Assembly (NCBI RefSeq): GCF_900111275.1
Contig: NZ_FOGR01000001.1
Coordinates: forward strand, 620,001 to 684,000
Direction: 5' to 3'
DNA length: 64,000 nucleotides
From: Rhizobium sp. NFR03
Lineage (GTDB): Bacteria; Pseudomonadota; Alphaproteobacteria; Rhizobiales; Rhizobiaceae
The translations under genes were made by a program, and so were the position numbers. Numbering within the stretch: the first letter of the stretch is position 1; every line of letters starts with the position of its first letter. The notes beneath the pieces were generated by a model. The model did no database searches. It saw only the letters and a program-made list of their open reading frames with translations, and had not been told where the DNA came from. Positions 38,751-48,572 of the stretch are shown here, one piece after another.

Positions 38751-39647
38751 ATGCCGCTTGACTGGGATAAACTGCGCATTTTCCATGCGGCGGCGGAAGC
38801 AGGTTCCTTTACCCATGCCGCCGACAAGCTGCATTTGTCCCAGTCAGCCATCAGCCGTCAGGTCTCCTCGTTGGAGCAGGATGTCGGCATAAAACTTTTC
38901 CATCGCCACGCCCGCGGACTGATCCTTACCGAGCAGGGCGAGATCCTGTATCGCACGGCGCATGAAGTGCTGATGAAACTGGAGAGCGTGAAGGTTCTCC
39001 TGACGGAAACGACCGACAAGCCCTCCGGCAAGCTGCGCATCACCACCACCGTCGGACTCGGCCAGGGCTGGCTGACAGACAAGGTGCAGGAGTTTCTGGC
39101 GCTTTACCCGGATATGTCCGTCCAGCTCATCCTCGACAACGAGGAGCTCGACGTGAACATGCGCCATGCCGACTGCGCCATCCGCCTTCGCCAGCCGCAG
39201 CAGTCGGACCTGATCCAGCGCAAGCTGTTCACGGTGCACATGCATCTGTACGCCGCGCCGTCCTACATCAACAAGCATGGCGAGCCGCAGTCGATCGAGG
39301 ACCTCGATAACCACCGCATCATCACCTTCGGCGAACCGGCACCGAATTACCTTCTCGACGTGAACTGGCTGGCGATCGCCGGTCGCGATGGTGACAATCC
39401 GCGCAATTCGCACCTGCAGATCAACAGCCAGACGTCCATCAAGCGCGCCTGCCTTCTCGGCATCGGTATCGCCATGATGCCGGATTACATCGTTGGGCGC
39501 GATCCTGGCCTTATTCAGCTGCCCATCGGCGCCGATATTCCCTCGTTCGACACCTATTTCTGCTATCCCGACGAGCTGAAAAATGCGGCAAAGCTGAAGG
39601 TCTTCCGGGACTTCATCGTCTCCAAGGCGCGAAACTGGAATTTCTAG
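38751..39647 (+). CDS. lsrB: LysR-type regulator LsrB/VtlR
   Basis: 298 residues. The N-terminal LysR helix-turn-helix (KLRIFHAAAEAGSFTHAADKLHLSQSAISRQVSSLEQDVG) is followed by a periplasmic-binding-like effector domain. Cysteines at 142, 234 and 271 match, with an offset of four, the redox cysteines I recall for Sinorhizobium LsrB. The position between trxB and the AbcR pair is the known synteny of LsrB (VtlR in Brucella and Agrobacterium), which activates abcR2 and other small transcripts. Its direct control of the nearby sRNA is a reasonable inference. Confidence 0.92.
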   Translation: MPLDWDKLRIFHAAAEAGSFTHAADKLHLSQSAISRQVSSLEQDVGIKLFHRHARGLILTEQGEILYRTAHEVLMKLESVKVLLTETTDKPSGKLRITTTVGLGQGWLTDKVQEFLALYPDMSVQLILDNEELDVNMRHADCAIRLRQPQQSDLIQRKLFTVHMHLYAAPSYINKHGEPQSIEDLDNHRIITFGEPAPNYLLDVNWLAIAGRDGDNPRNSHLQINSQTSIKRACLLGIGIAMMPDYIVGRDPGLIQLPIGADIPSFDTYFCYPDELKNAAKLKVFRDFIVSKARNWNF

Positions 39648-39820
39648 CATCGCGCTTTAGCAGTGCCGAAATTTCAGTCATCGGAAATCCCATTCTCAAC
39701 ATCCTGTTAATGCTATGCTTCCTTGGTGGCGCCACGCTGCCGGAATGAGCTATGCGTTTACTTTGCCCGAAACTTGAGCAGAGGTGCATTTTCTGCATGG
39801 CTGATGTGCGCATAAAATGA

Positions 39821-39849
39821 TTGCTACCCGCCTAAGAAACGATCATACC
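39821..39849 (+). promoter_or_regulatory. AbcR1 promoter
   Basis: TTGCTA (39821-39826), 17 bases, CATACC (39844-39849). The same hexamer spacing occurs before AbcR2. Transcription is predicted to begin near 39855. Confidence 0.7.
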
Positions 39850-39854
39850 GATCA

Positions 39855-39977
39855 CAGCTGATGCATCTTTGGTGGCGATTTTCCTCCCAGTGCCACCGCA
39901 GCAGCTGTTCCCCTCTGGAGGTTGAATAACCTTCATAATTTAAAAGGGCCCAAGTTTACTTGCGGCCCTCTTTTTTT
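39855..39977 (+). ncRNA. abcR1: AbcR-type trans-acting small RNA, first copy
   Basis: About 123 bases. Conserved blocks shared with the second copy are CAGCTGATGCA at the start, CCTCCCAGT (39883-39891) and GTTCCCCTCTGGAGGTT (39907-39923), followed by a GGGCC stem terminator with T7. AbcR (ar15) RNAs are Hfq-dependent repressors that pair with translation-initiation regions of ABC-transporter and other mRNAs through the CU-rich loops. Location after lsrB and in tandem matches Sinorhizobium, Agrobacterium and Brucella. The 5' end is placed from the promoter; which copy corresponds to AbcR1 in other species is by order only. Confidence 0.9.
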
Positions 39978-40086
39978 GTCCGGATTTTGCGTCCCAGATT
40001 TCGCATCGATGCCATGCTGCGCCCTGATCGTTGGCGAGCGCTACCGTACGCTGGGCAAATTCTCACCGAAATCACGTTGCGGGATG

Positions 40087-40115
40087 TTGAATTCGCTGCC
40101 AGCGCTTCCCATATC
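40087..40115 (+). promoter_or_regulatory. AbcR2 promoter
   Basis: TTGAAT (40087-40092), 17 bases, CATATC (40110-40115). LsrB/VtlR is reported to activate abcR2 in related bacteria, so its binding site may lie just upstream. Confidence 0.7.
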
Positions 40116-40120
40116 AAGAT

Positions 40121-40239
40121 CAGCTGATGCACTTGGTGATCTATTCCCTCCCAGTATCACCGCACCAGCTGTTCCCCTCTGGAGGTTTTATGACCTTCAC
40201 ATCTCAAGGACCTCGGTATGACCGCAGGTCCTTTTTTTT
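40121..40239 (+). ncRNA. abcR2: AbcR-type trans-acting small RNA, second copy
   Basis: About 119 bases with the same order of blocks as the first copy: CAGCTGATGCA, CCTCCCAGT (40147-40155), GTTCCCCTCTGGAGGTT (40171-40187), then a stem AAGGACCT/AGGTCCTT and T8. Differences are concentrated in the terminator stem and loops, which suggests duplication with selection on the target-pairing regions. The pair is expected to repress overlapping but not identical mRNA sets. Hfq dependence and targets are known for the family, not shown here. Confidence 0.9.
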
Positions 40240-40343
40240 GCCCGCCTTCCAGATCCACGCGGTCAGGCCTTGTAAATCGTATTTTGACGATCCATATATC
40301 GGAAGAAGACAATTTAGAAATCGCCATCGTGCTATGGGCTGAT

Positions 40344-40637
40344 ATGGACCTGAACGAAATCCTCAAGGCGCTGGCGCATCCCAAGCGGGTCGAAATTCTG
40401 ACCAAGCTGAAGGACCCTCACGCGCATTTTTCGTCCCAGGCGCATCCCGTCGAGATGGGCGTTTGCGCCAGCCAGTTCGAGACGGTCGGCCTCTCGCAGT
40501 CCACCGTATCGGCGCATCTCGCCATCCTTCAGCGCGCAGACCTGGTAACGACGCGGCGTGTCGGCCAGTGGATCTTCTACAAACGCAACGAGGACACCAT
40601 TCAGGCGTTCCTTGCCGAAATCGGCACAACCCTCTGA
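40344..40637 (+). CDS. ArsR/MarR-like winged-helix regulator
   Basis: 97 residues from ATG 40344; the longer ORF begins inside the AbcR2 terminator and is not credible upstream. The ArsR-type fold is visible in LNEILKALAHPKRVEILTKL, then VGLSQSTVSAHLAILQRADLVTTRRVGQWIFYKRNEDTI. A single cysteine (GVCASQ) lies before the recognition helix, so metal sensing by a classic CXC site is unlikely; redox or electrophile sensing is possible. It lies 36 bases before the Old Yellow Enzyme gene and probably regulates it, as NemR does nemA in E. coli. Confidence 0.85.
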   Translation: MDLNEILKALAHPKRVEILTKLKDPHAHFSSQAHPVEMGVCASQFETVGLSQSTVSAHLAILQRADLVTTRRVGQWIFYKRNEDTIQAFLAEIGTTL

Positions 40638-40673
40638 AGCCTCCCTCCCCGACCCGACTGGAAAGGACATTCC

Positions 40674-41801
40674 ATGACGTCTCTCTTCGAACCCACGACC
40701 GCCGGCGACATCACGCTTGCCAACCGCATCGTCATGGCGCCGCTGACGCGCAATCGCTCGCCGGGCGCCGTGCCGAACTCGCTGAACGTAACCTATTACG
40801 AACAGCGCGCCACGGCAGGCCTCATCATCACCGAAGCCACGGCCATCACCCACCAGGGACAGGGCTATGCCGACGTTCCCGGCCTCTACACGCCGGAAGC
40901 AGTGGAAGGCTGGAAGAAGGTCACGAGCGCCGTTCACGCAGCCGGCGGCAAGATCGTCGTCCAGTTGTGGCATGTCGGCCGTATCTCGCACACGTCGCTG
41001 CAGCCGGGCGAAGGTCAACCGGTCTCCGCTTCCGCGATCACTGCCAAGGCCAAGACCTATATCCGTCATGCCGATGGTACCGGTGAATTCGTGGAGACGT
41101 CCGAGCCTCGCGCGCTTGAAACCTCCGAACTTCCGGGCATCGTCGAGGACTACCGCAAGGCCGCACGCGCAGCGATCGATGCGGGCTTCGACGGCGTCGA
41201 GATCCACGCGGCCAACGGCTACCTGATCGACCAGTTTCTGCGCTCCGGTACAAACGCGCGAACGGACGCCTTTGGCGGCTCCATCGAAAACCGCGCGCGC
41301 TTCCTGTTCGACGTCACCGATGCCATCGTTGCAGAGATCGGCGCCGGCCGCACCGGCATTCGTCTGTCTCCGGTCACGCCGGCCAACGACGCGTTCGATC
41401 CCGCACCGCAGCAGCTGTTCGACCACGTCGTCAAGGGTCTCGCCAAGCACGATCTGGCTTTCATCCACGTCATCGAAGGGGCGACCGGTGGCGATCGCGA
41501 CTTCAGCCAAGGCGATACGGCCTTCGACTTCGCTGATCTCCGTGCAAGCTATCAAGCAGCCGGCGGCAAAGCCGCTTGGATGGCGAACAATGGCTACGAC
41601 CGCAAGCTGGCGATTGAATCGGTCGAAAGCGGTCGCGTCGATCTCGTCGCCTTCGGTAAGCCGTTCATCTCCAACCCGGACCTCGTCGAACGCCTGAAGC
41701 AGGATGCCCCGCTGAACGCCCTCGACCCGGACACCCTGTATGGCGGCGGCGCCAAAGGCTACACCGACTATCCGGCACTCACGCAGCAGGCCGCCGAGTA
41801 G
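40674..41801 (+). CDS. nemA: Old Yellow Enzyme-type alkene reductase (NemA-like)
   Basis: 375 residues forming an FMN-binding TIM barrel. Visible OYE motifs are NRIVMAPLTRNRS near the start, QLWHVGRISH, and the substrate-anchoring HAANGYLIDQFLRSGTN with RTDAFGGSIENRARF, typical of the NemA/PETN-reductase subgroup. It reduces activated alkenes, nitro-esters and quinone-like compounds with NAD(P)H. The short ArsR-family gene immediately upstream suggests induction by electrophiles. A T-rich terminator follows. Confidence 0.95.
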   Translation: MTSLFEPTTAGDITLANRIVMAPLTRNRSPGAVPNSLNVTYYEQRATAGLIITEATAITHQGQGYADVPGLYTPEAVEGWKKVTSAVHAAGGKIVVQLWHVGRISHTSLQPGEGQPVSASAITAKAKTYIRHADGTGEFVETSEPRALETSELPGIVEDYRKAARAAIDAGFDGVEIHAANGYLIDQFLRSGTNARTDAFGGSIENRARFLFDVTDAIVAEIGAGRTGIRLSPVTPANDAFDPAPQQLFDHVVKGLAKHDLAFIHVIEGATGGDRDFSQGDTAFDFADLRASYQAAGGKAAWMANNGYDRKLAIESVESGRVDLVAFGKPFISNPDLVERLKQDAPLNALDPDTLYGGGAKGYTDYPALTQQAAE

Positions 41802-41825
41802 TCTTTGTGCCTCCGACGGATAGGG

Positions 41826-41853
41826 AAAGGCCCGCAGCGATGCGGGCCTTTTT
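41826..41853 (+). terminator. nemA terminator
   Basis: Perfect 11-base arms (AAAGGCCCGCA and its complement) with a GCGA loop and a T5 tail, 25 bases after the nemA stop. It lies between convergent genes and may act on both. Confidence 0.85.
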
Positions 41854-41883
41854 CATGCCGTCCGTCAGGATACGCGCAAACAT

Positions 41884-43038
41884 TCAGGCGGCGCGAGCGG
41901 CAGCGCTCTTCAGCGCCGGCACGCAGAACAGAGCTGCGACAACCAGCGGCAGGCAGATGAAGTAAGACGCCCGGATGCCCGCATGCTCTGCGACGAAACC
42001 GAGCAGAGGCGGCGCGAAGAAGAAGATGATGAACGTCACCTGCCCGAGCGAGGCGACATTGACGTGCGGCGCGCGGTCGCGGCGCTGGGCGGCGGCGGAA
42101 ACCGCCAGTGGGTAGATAGCGCTGCAGCCGGCTCCCATGAGCGCAAAGCCGAAGAGGGCAACGGCGGGATGCGGAGAGAGCCCCACGGCGGCAATGCCGA
42201 TGGCCGACAGGACCAGCAGTGAGGCAGCAACCGCCCGGCTGCCGAAGCGCTCCACGATGGGGTCGGCGACCATGCGGACCAGCGCCATGAAGAAGGTGAA
42301 AAGCGTCAACCCGAGCCCACCGACGAAGGGTTCCGACCGGAACACGTCGCGCATATAGATGGCCGACCAGTCGATACCGGCCCCCTCCACCAGAAACGCG
42401 GCGATACCGATCAGGCAGAGCGGCAGAAGACCGACGGTCGGAAAGGCGAAGGTGGGCGCCTTCTCCTCCGGCAGATGCGTCGCATCCACCGGTGCGGCCT
42501 CAAGCCCCCGGATCGCCAGCCAGCCCAAGACGATCACCGCAAGCAGAGTTAGACCAAGATGGACCTGCATGGACACGCCGGACTGGCGGATGAATGAGGC
42601 GGCCAGCGCCGTCACGAAGAAGCCAAGGCTCCAGCAGCCATGCGCGCGGTTCATGACGCTTCGACCTGTCGCCGCCTCGATGCGTCCGAGTTCGACGTTG
42701 AGATTGATTTCGAGAGCTCCGGCCAGCATGCCCGCCGCGAGCAGCACGGCAAACACACCGACGGGACCGGGCATCCACGGCACCAGGGCATAGCAGGCCG
42801 CCGTACCGATCACGGTGATATAAGCGGTGATCTTCGGGCCAAGCCGCTCGATCAGCGGCGAGGACACGGTCAGGGAAATCAGCGCGCCGATTGCCATTCC
42901 GATCAGGGTCAGGCCGAGTTCCGACTTGTCGACCTGCAGGGCAACCTGCAGGTCGGGCATCCGCGCAAGCAACGCCCCCAGCGCCACGGCAAACAGGAAG
43001 AAGCAGATGTAGATCCTGTGATGCCCGGCAATGGTCAA
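41884..43038 (-). CDS. MFS transporter, YbjJ-like
   Basis: 384 residues with about twelve membrane helices. It starts with TTG 21 bases after the aatA stop. The opening FFLFAVALGALLARMPDLQ and the ELGRIEAATGRSVMNRAHGCWSLGFF segment fit the YbjJ-like branch of the major facilitator superfamily, which is poorly characterised and may export sugars or small metabolites. The tight spacing suggests co-transcription with aatA, yet no functional link between them is evident. Confidence 0.88.
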   Translation of the reverse strand: MTIAGHHRIYICFFLFAVALGALLARMPDLQVALQVDKSELGLTLIGMAIGALISLTVSSPLIERLGPKITAYITVIGTAACYALVPWMPGPVGVFAVLLAAGMLAGALEINLNVELGRIEAATGRSVMNRAHGCWSLGFFVTALAASFIRQSGVSMQVHLGLTLLAVIVLGWLAIRGLEAAPVDATHLPEEKAPTFAFPTVGLLPLCLIGIAAFLVEGAGIDWSAIYMRDVFRSEPFVGGLGLTLFTFFMALVRMVADPIVERFGSRAVAASLLVLSAIGIAAVGLSPHPAVALFGFALMGAGCSAIYPLAVSAAAQRRDRAPHVNVASLGQVTFIIFFFAPPLLGFVAEHAGIRASYFICLPLVVAALFCVPALKSAAARAA

Positions 43039-43059
43039 AAGGCGCGCCTGATCCGTTGT

Positions 43060-44355
<1,296 letters not shown>

Positions 44356-44666
44356 GCAGAAAGGCCGCGCGACCCCGTGACATGACAAGGTTTGATGGGT
44401 CGCATCATCAGCATGGATGCATGCAATGCCACTCGCGAATCAGGCAACACAGCCTTCAATTCCGGCTTGCGGGAGCTTGCGCGAACCCTGCCTGAGTGGT
44501 TTATTTTTCCTTAATAAAAACAGTTATTTCCGCCCTATACACCCGCCTTATTTTTGCCACGATATTTGCCGGAGCATGCCGCAATTCGGTCGATATGAAG
44601 CCGATTTCGGAGCGCCTTTTACATCATATCCGCCAAACCCCCTGCCGCCTGCTATCGAGGTCCGTC

Positions 44667-45122
44667 ATGTCCGTTTCCGCACCGCCTGCCCTATCGCCGC
44701 CCACACGCCGCGCGGTTTTTGGCTTTGCGACCGCGGCGACGCTTGCCTTTGCGGGCGGAGCGGTTGCCGGAGAGAGTGGCGAGATGCAGTGGCGATCGGA
44801 AATGGCGATCGAGCAGGCGGATGACGCCCTGTTTCCTCTTGGCAAACCACCGGCGCTGATCGAGGCAACGGGCTCGGCGGTGAGCAGCCCGATGCTTTGG
44901 CTGGATGGTGCGACGTTGACGGAGCCGGATCGCATGTCGACGGGCGCCATCCTCTCGGCCCGCCAGCTTGCCAGCATCAGCGCCTTCTCCCTCCCCGGCC
45001 GCATCATGCCGGCCGAACGCCATATCGCCATCGGCCTGATGCTGCTTGCCGGCGCTGCGATGGCTGCGGTCAGCTTCGGTCTCTGGCGCTGGCAGGTCCG
45101 CGGCCTGTCGTGGGAAGCGTGA
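44667..45122 (+). CDS. Unrecognised exported or membrane protein
   Basis: 151 residues from ATG 44667, preceded by GAGG; the ORF upstream of this lacks protein-like character. The N-terminal hydrophobic stretch (about 13-35, ending AGGAVAGES) could be a signal peptide or anchor, and a second membrane helix is at about 121-140 (AIGLMLLAGAAMAAVSFGLW). The region between is acidic and Pro/Thr-rich. It overlaps or abuts a second short membrane gene at its 3' end. Not recognised; the pair looks like a membrane-associated complex of unknown function. Confidence 0.65.
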   Translation: MSVSAPPALSPPTRRAVFGFATAATLAFAGGAVAGESGEMQWRSEMAIEQADDALFPLGKPPALIEATGSAVSSPMLWLDGATLTEPDRMSTGAILSARQLASISAFSLPGRIMPAERHIAIGLMLLAGAAMAAVSFGLWRWQVRGLSWEA

Positions 45123-45127
45123 AAGAC

Positions 45128-45316
45128 ATGGCCTCCGAACCCGATCATAAACAGCCTCGCCTCGGCCTCCTCTCCGGCCTGAACGCGCTGGAGACCATTG
45201 TTGTCGCCGCAATCGTCATCGTCGCACTCGCCGGCATGATGCTCGTTGGAAAGGGCCTCTTCCTGCAGAGCCGCATCGTTGCCGGCCCGGGGGCGATCTT
45301 TGTCGCCGCACTTTAG
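45128..45316 (+). CDS. Short single-span membrane protein
   Basis: 62 residues from ATG 45128; a GTG at 45119 overlapping the previous stop would give 65. The composition is a soluble start (MASEPDHKQPRLGLLSGL) followed by one hydrophobic segment (about 24-44) and a short end (GPGAIFVAAL). Being directly downstream of the 151-residue protein, it is probably translated with it. No known family is apparent. The coding potential is plausible but rests on the tight arrangement and hydrophobicity. Confidence 0.6.
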   Translation: MASEPDHKQPRLGLLSGLNALETIVVAAIVIVALAGMMLVGKGLFLQSRIVAGPGAIFVAAL

Positions 45317-45386
45317 CGCGAGCTTATACCACGATACGCCCTGCCTGTTAGCCGAACGGTCAGGAAAGCGTTCAGAGGAGCAGGTC

Positions 45387-46295
45387 GTGACGCGCATTCA
45401 GGCCAATCTCGTCCTTCTTCTTGCCGGAGCGATATGGGGCGCGGGTTTCGTCGCGCAATCCACGGCTATGGAAACCATCGGCCCGATCTGGTTCACGAGC
45501 CTGCGCTTCGTCATCGCCCTGATCGTCCTCGCGCCGTTTGCGCTCCGCGAAAGCCGTCGGGCGGCGCTGCCGCTCGGCCGTCGAGACATGCGCGGCTTCG
45601 TCGCCATCGGCGGCGCTGTCTTCCTTGCCGCCATCGCCCAGCAGGTCGGCATCATGACGACCACGGTCGCAAATTCCGGCTTCCTCACCGGACTGTACGT
45701 GGTGCTCGTCCCCATCCTCACGGTTCTCTTCCTGCGCCGCCGTCCCCACTGGGTTATCTGGCCGGCTGCCGGATTGGCGTTCCTGGGCATTTTCCTTCTG
45801 TCGGGTGGCGCTCTGTCGGCGCTGACGGGTGGGGATCTCCTGACCATTCTCGCCGCTCTCTTCTGCGCCGTGCAGGTCATCCTCATCGCGGTCTTCGCGC
45901 ATTCCAGCGGGCGCCCTTTTACGCTTTCCCTCGTTCAGTTTGCGACCTGCGCGGTCCTCGCAGGGGTCGTCGCGCTGTTTCTTGAACCCATATCGCTCGA
46001 CGCGATCAGGGCGACGGCGACGGAATTGATATACTCCGGCATCTTCGCCAGCGCCGTTGCCTTCACGCTGCAAGTTGTCGGCCAGCGCTACACCACGGCT
46101 CCGCAAGCGGCGATCTTCCTGTCGAGCGAAGCATTGTTTGCAGCATTGTTCGGCGTGTTGCTTCTGGGTGAAACCATCTCCCCCATCGGTTACCTTGGCG
46201 GCATTATCATCTTTGCAGCCATGCTGATGGTGGAGATCGTCCCCGAACTCGGGCGCCGCAAAACGAGCGAGACTCCTGTTTCATCAGTGGGTTAG
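45387..46295 (+). CDS. DMT-superfamily transporter, EamA family
   Basis: 302 residues from GTG 45387, preceded by GAGGAG. It has two EamA repeats with about ten helices: ANLVLLLAGAIWGAGFVAQSTAMETIGPIWFTSLRF opens the first, and the second begins near residue 150 and closes with IFLSSEALFAALFGVLLLGETISPIGYLGGIIIFAAML, a hallmark of EamA. Members export amino acids or metabolites; the substrate is not inferable. It lies 70 bases after the short membrane gene and may be a separate unit. Confidence 0.92.
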   Translation: MTRIQANLVLLLAGAIWGAGFVAQSTAMETIGPIWFTSLRFVIALIVLAPFALRESRRAALPLGRRDMRGFVAIGGAVFLAAIAQQVGIMTTTVANSGFLTGLYVVLVPILTVLFLRRRPHWVIWPAAGLAFLGIFLLSGGALSALTGGDLLTILAALFCAVQVILIAVFAHSSGRPFTLSLVQFATCAVLAGVVALFLEPISLDAIRATATELIYSGIFASAVAFTLQVVGQRYTTAPQAAIFLSSEALFAALFGVLLLGETISPIGYLGGIIIFAAMLMVEIVPELGRRKTSETPVSSVG

Positions 46296-46771
46296 CACGA
46301 TCTTACGTCCACCTGCCGGTTCGTAGCGCCATACCGAACCTGGAGTGCGCGCGTACGAAAGCGACATCCTCCATCTCGTTTCGCACCTTTTTTAACCAGC
46401 CTTCACGCAAACGAAAATCTTTTCAATAGCTTGCAATACAGCGGGTAAAAGCGTGGTTTATCGGCAGCTGCGCCGAATTTAGACAAACGCAACCGGCTGA
46501 CTTGTTTCAATAAACTTTCGCTTGCCAATTGAAAATAAACCCAGCAAGTTTACTGCGTTCGGGCAATCTGCGAACACGGGAAGACCTTAAGAATAAATGC
46601 GCACCGGGGACGCAAAAATTCTCCGGGTGGCCCGTGTCGGAGCGGTAGATCCGATACGGGACATGAATGACGGGACCTTTCCTCACAGTCGAGACATGCC
46701 TGCCACTCGCCCAATGGGCACATTCGCAATACTGCCCGCCGCACCCGGGCAGGGGAAAAAGGACCTGACGT
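46296..46771. other. Long leader/intergenic region upstream of the cold-shock gene
   Basis: 476 bases with AT-rich stretches at 46390-46550, atypical of the neighbourhood. It likely holds the csp promoter and a long 5' UTR, as is usual for cold-shock genes, but I could not assign a -10/-35 pair or a defined fold. ORFs here on the minus strand are antisense to csp. Confidence 0.5.
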
Positions 46772-46987
46772 ATGGCCGAAACTGGCATCGTAAAATTCTT
46801 CAATACCGACAAGGGCTTTGGCTTCATCAAGCCTGACAATGGCGGCGCGGACATTTTCGTCCATATTTCCGCCGTACAGGCGTCGGGCCTCAATGGCCTG
46901 AACGAGAACCAGAAGGTGAGCTACGACACCGAGCCGGACCGCCGTGGCAAGGGACCGAAGGCGGTCAACCTGAACGTCTCCGACTGA
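46772..46987 (+). CDS. cspA: Cold-shock protein (CSD)
   Basis: 71 residues. RNP1 KGFGFIKP and RNP2 IFVHISA nucleic-acid-binding motifs of the cold-shock domain are present, with a short Lys/Asn-rich tail and no extension. Such proteins bind single-stranded RNA and DNA and act as RNA chaperones. An AAAGGAC ribosome-binding site precedes the ATG, and a hairpin terminator follows 27 bases after the stop. Several csp paralogues are usual in rhizobia; which one this is cannot be told. Confidence 0.95.
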   Translation: MAETGIVKFFNTDKGFGFIKPDNGGADIFVHISAVQASGLNGLNENQKVSYDTEPDRRGKGPKAVNLNVSD

Positions 46988-47013
46988 GACGTCAGCCCTT
47001 GGCCCCAAGATGG

Positions 47014-47038
47014 AACCCGGCTCTCATGCCGGGTTTTT
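47014..47038 (+). terminator. csp terminator
   Basis: AACCCGG / CCGGGTT stem with an 8-base loop and T5, downstream of the cold-shock gene. Confidence 0.85.
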
Positions 47039-47257
47039 ACCAGAGGTAGATCGTCCGATCTCACGCGCAACAAAGGTTTGCCTTTATCCATTCATGGTTG
47101 AGGTGCGCGGAATTCGGGCATTCTCGCCGTGGAACGTACGAGCTTCTGGCCGTCTGCCATGAAAACGAACCGTTCACCCTGCATTCAGTTTGGCTCACCT
47201 AATGTGAGGTCATCGTAAGGGGCGAGCCGTTTCGTCCCGTGAGACAGGATCAACGCT

Positions 47258-47680
47258 ATGAGAACCTTGGTCAAAGCTGCCGTTCTTACCATCGCCTCGC
47301 TCTCCGCAGTGCTGCCGAGCATGACGCCCGCGCATGCGGACGACTGGCGGTATCGTCGCCATCATCATCGCGGCAATGACGGCCTGGCGCTCGGCGCCGT
47401 CGGCCTTGCCACCGGCCTGATCGTCGGCGGCGCTATTGCGAGCGCGCCGCGCTATCGCAACGAGGAGCGCGTCTATATCGACCCCCCAGCTGACGACTAT
47501 TACGAACCGGCACCGGTCTATCGCCGCCCTCGCCCCGTGGTCGTGAATAATTACGGCTCGCTGGAGCCCTGGTCTCCGTCCTGGTACCGCTACTGCTCGA
47601 ACCGCTACCGCTCGTTCGACTCCCGTACGGGCACCTTCGTCGGTTATGACGGTCGCTCCTACTTCTGCAACGCAGGCTGA
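47258..47680 (+). CDS. BA14K family exported protein
   Basis: 140 residues. A signal peptide (MRTLVKAAVLTIASLSAVLP...AHA, about 28 residues) is followed by an His/Arg-rich stretch, a hydrophobic turn, and the BA14K C-terminal motif WYRYCSNRYRSFDSRTGTF followed by GYDGRSYFC. BA14K is an immunoreactive Brucella protein with a lectin-like role reported, and its family is largely restricted to Hyphomicrobiales. The protein is probably periplasmic or envelope-associated. A strong bidirectional terminator follows. Confidence 0.9.
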   Translation: MRTLVKAAVLTIASLSAVLPSMTPAHADDWRYRRHHHRGNDGLALGAVGLATGLIVGGAIASAPRYRNEERVYIDPPADDYYEPAPVYRRPRPVVVNNYGSLEPWSPSWYRYCSNRYRSFDSRTGTFVGYDGRSYFCNAG

Positions 47681-47699
47681 TCAGCCAGCGTATCGTCCT

Positions 47700-47740
47700 A
47701 CAAAGAAGGCCACGCTTCCGGGAAGCGTGGCCTTCTTTGT
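47700..47740. terminator. Bidirectional terminator between BA14K and the metallo-hydrolase
   Basis: A 20-base perfect inverted repeat (arms ACAAAGAAGGCCACGCTTCC) with almost no loop ends in TTCTTTGT on the plus strand and in the mirror on the other. The stem is unusually long. Confidence 0.85.
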
Positions 47741-47762
47741 ATGGAAAATCTGAGATGCGTTG

Positions 47763-48404
47763 TCAGATGCCGCGTAGATAAGGATTCGTGCGACGTTCCT
47801 CGCCGATTTGCCCGCCGGGGCCATGGCCGCAGATGAAACCGAAATCATCGCCAAGTGGCAGGATCTTGGTGCGGATCGAGTCGAGCAATTGCTGGTGATT
47901 GCCACCCGGTAGATCCGTCCGACCAATGGACCCGTGGAACAACACATCGCCAACATGGGCGAAACGCTGAAGCTGATTGACATAGACGACATGGCCCGGC
48001 GCGTGGCCAGGGCAGTGCAAGACGTCGAAGACATGGGTTCCGAAGGAAACAGTATCCCCGTCGGACAGCCACCGGTCCGGCAAGACATTCTCGACCTTCA
48101 TCGTCAGGCCGAAGCGTTCTGCCTGTGCTTCCAGTTTCTCCAGAAGGGGCTTGTCGTCCTCATGTGGTCCGATGATCTCGAGACCCGTGGCCTCTTTCAA
48201 TTCTTTGGCGCCGCCAGCATGGTCGATATGACCGTGCGTCAGCCATATGGCCTTCAGATCGATACCATTCTCCCGCACCGTCTGCAGGATGACATCCACA
48301 TCCCCACCGGGATCGACGACGACACCTTCCTTCGTTTCGCTATCGAAGAGGATTGTGCAGTTCTGCTGGAAATGCGTAACCGGAATAATGCCTGCCTGAA
48401 GCAT
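47763..48404 (-). CDS. Metallo-beta-lactamase fold hydrolase (glyoxalase II-like)
   Basis: 213 residues from MLQAGIIPVT. The metal-binding motif THGHIDH at 56-62 has His57, His59, Asp61 and His62; a further metal ligand His appears in DVLHCPGHAPGHVVY, an Asp in AHVGDVLF, and a His in GHGPGG near the end, completing the binuclear site. Similar proteins of this length (YcbL type) act on S-lactoylglutathione or related thioesters, but the exact substrate is uncertain. It is a single gene. Confidence 0.92.
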   Translation of the reverse strand: MLQAGIIPVTHFQQNCTILFDSETKEGVVVDPGGDVDVILQTVRENGIDLKAIWLTHGHIDHAGGAKELKEATGLEIIGPHEDDKPLLEKLEAQAERFGLTMKVENVLPDRWLSDGDTVSFGTHVFDVLHCPGHAPGHVVYVNQLQRFAHVGDVLFHGSIGRTDLPGGNHQQLLDSIRTKILPLGDDFGFICGHGPGGQIGEERRTNPYLRGI

Positions 48405-48572
48405 AAGAACCCTCGCCTGTGGCAGGCCCAGATCTTGGGGTGCCAATCCGACCAAACGACGCTTGCCTTGCCGGCAAGATTGCGACGTTCAGCCGATATA
48501 AGGGTAACGCTGCGGCGTGGAAACAGGCAATCGCTCTGATGAGACCGTCTAACGGGTCATCGCGCGAGCGTT

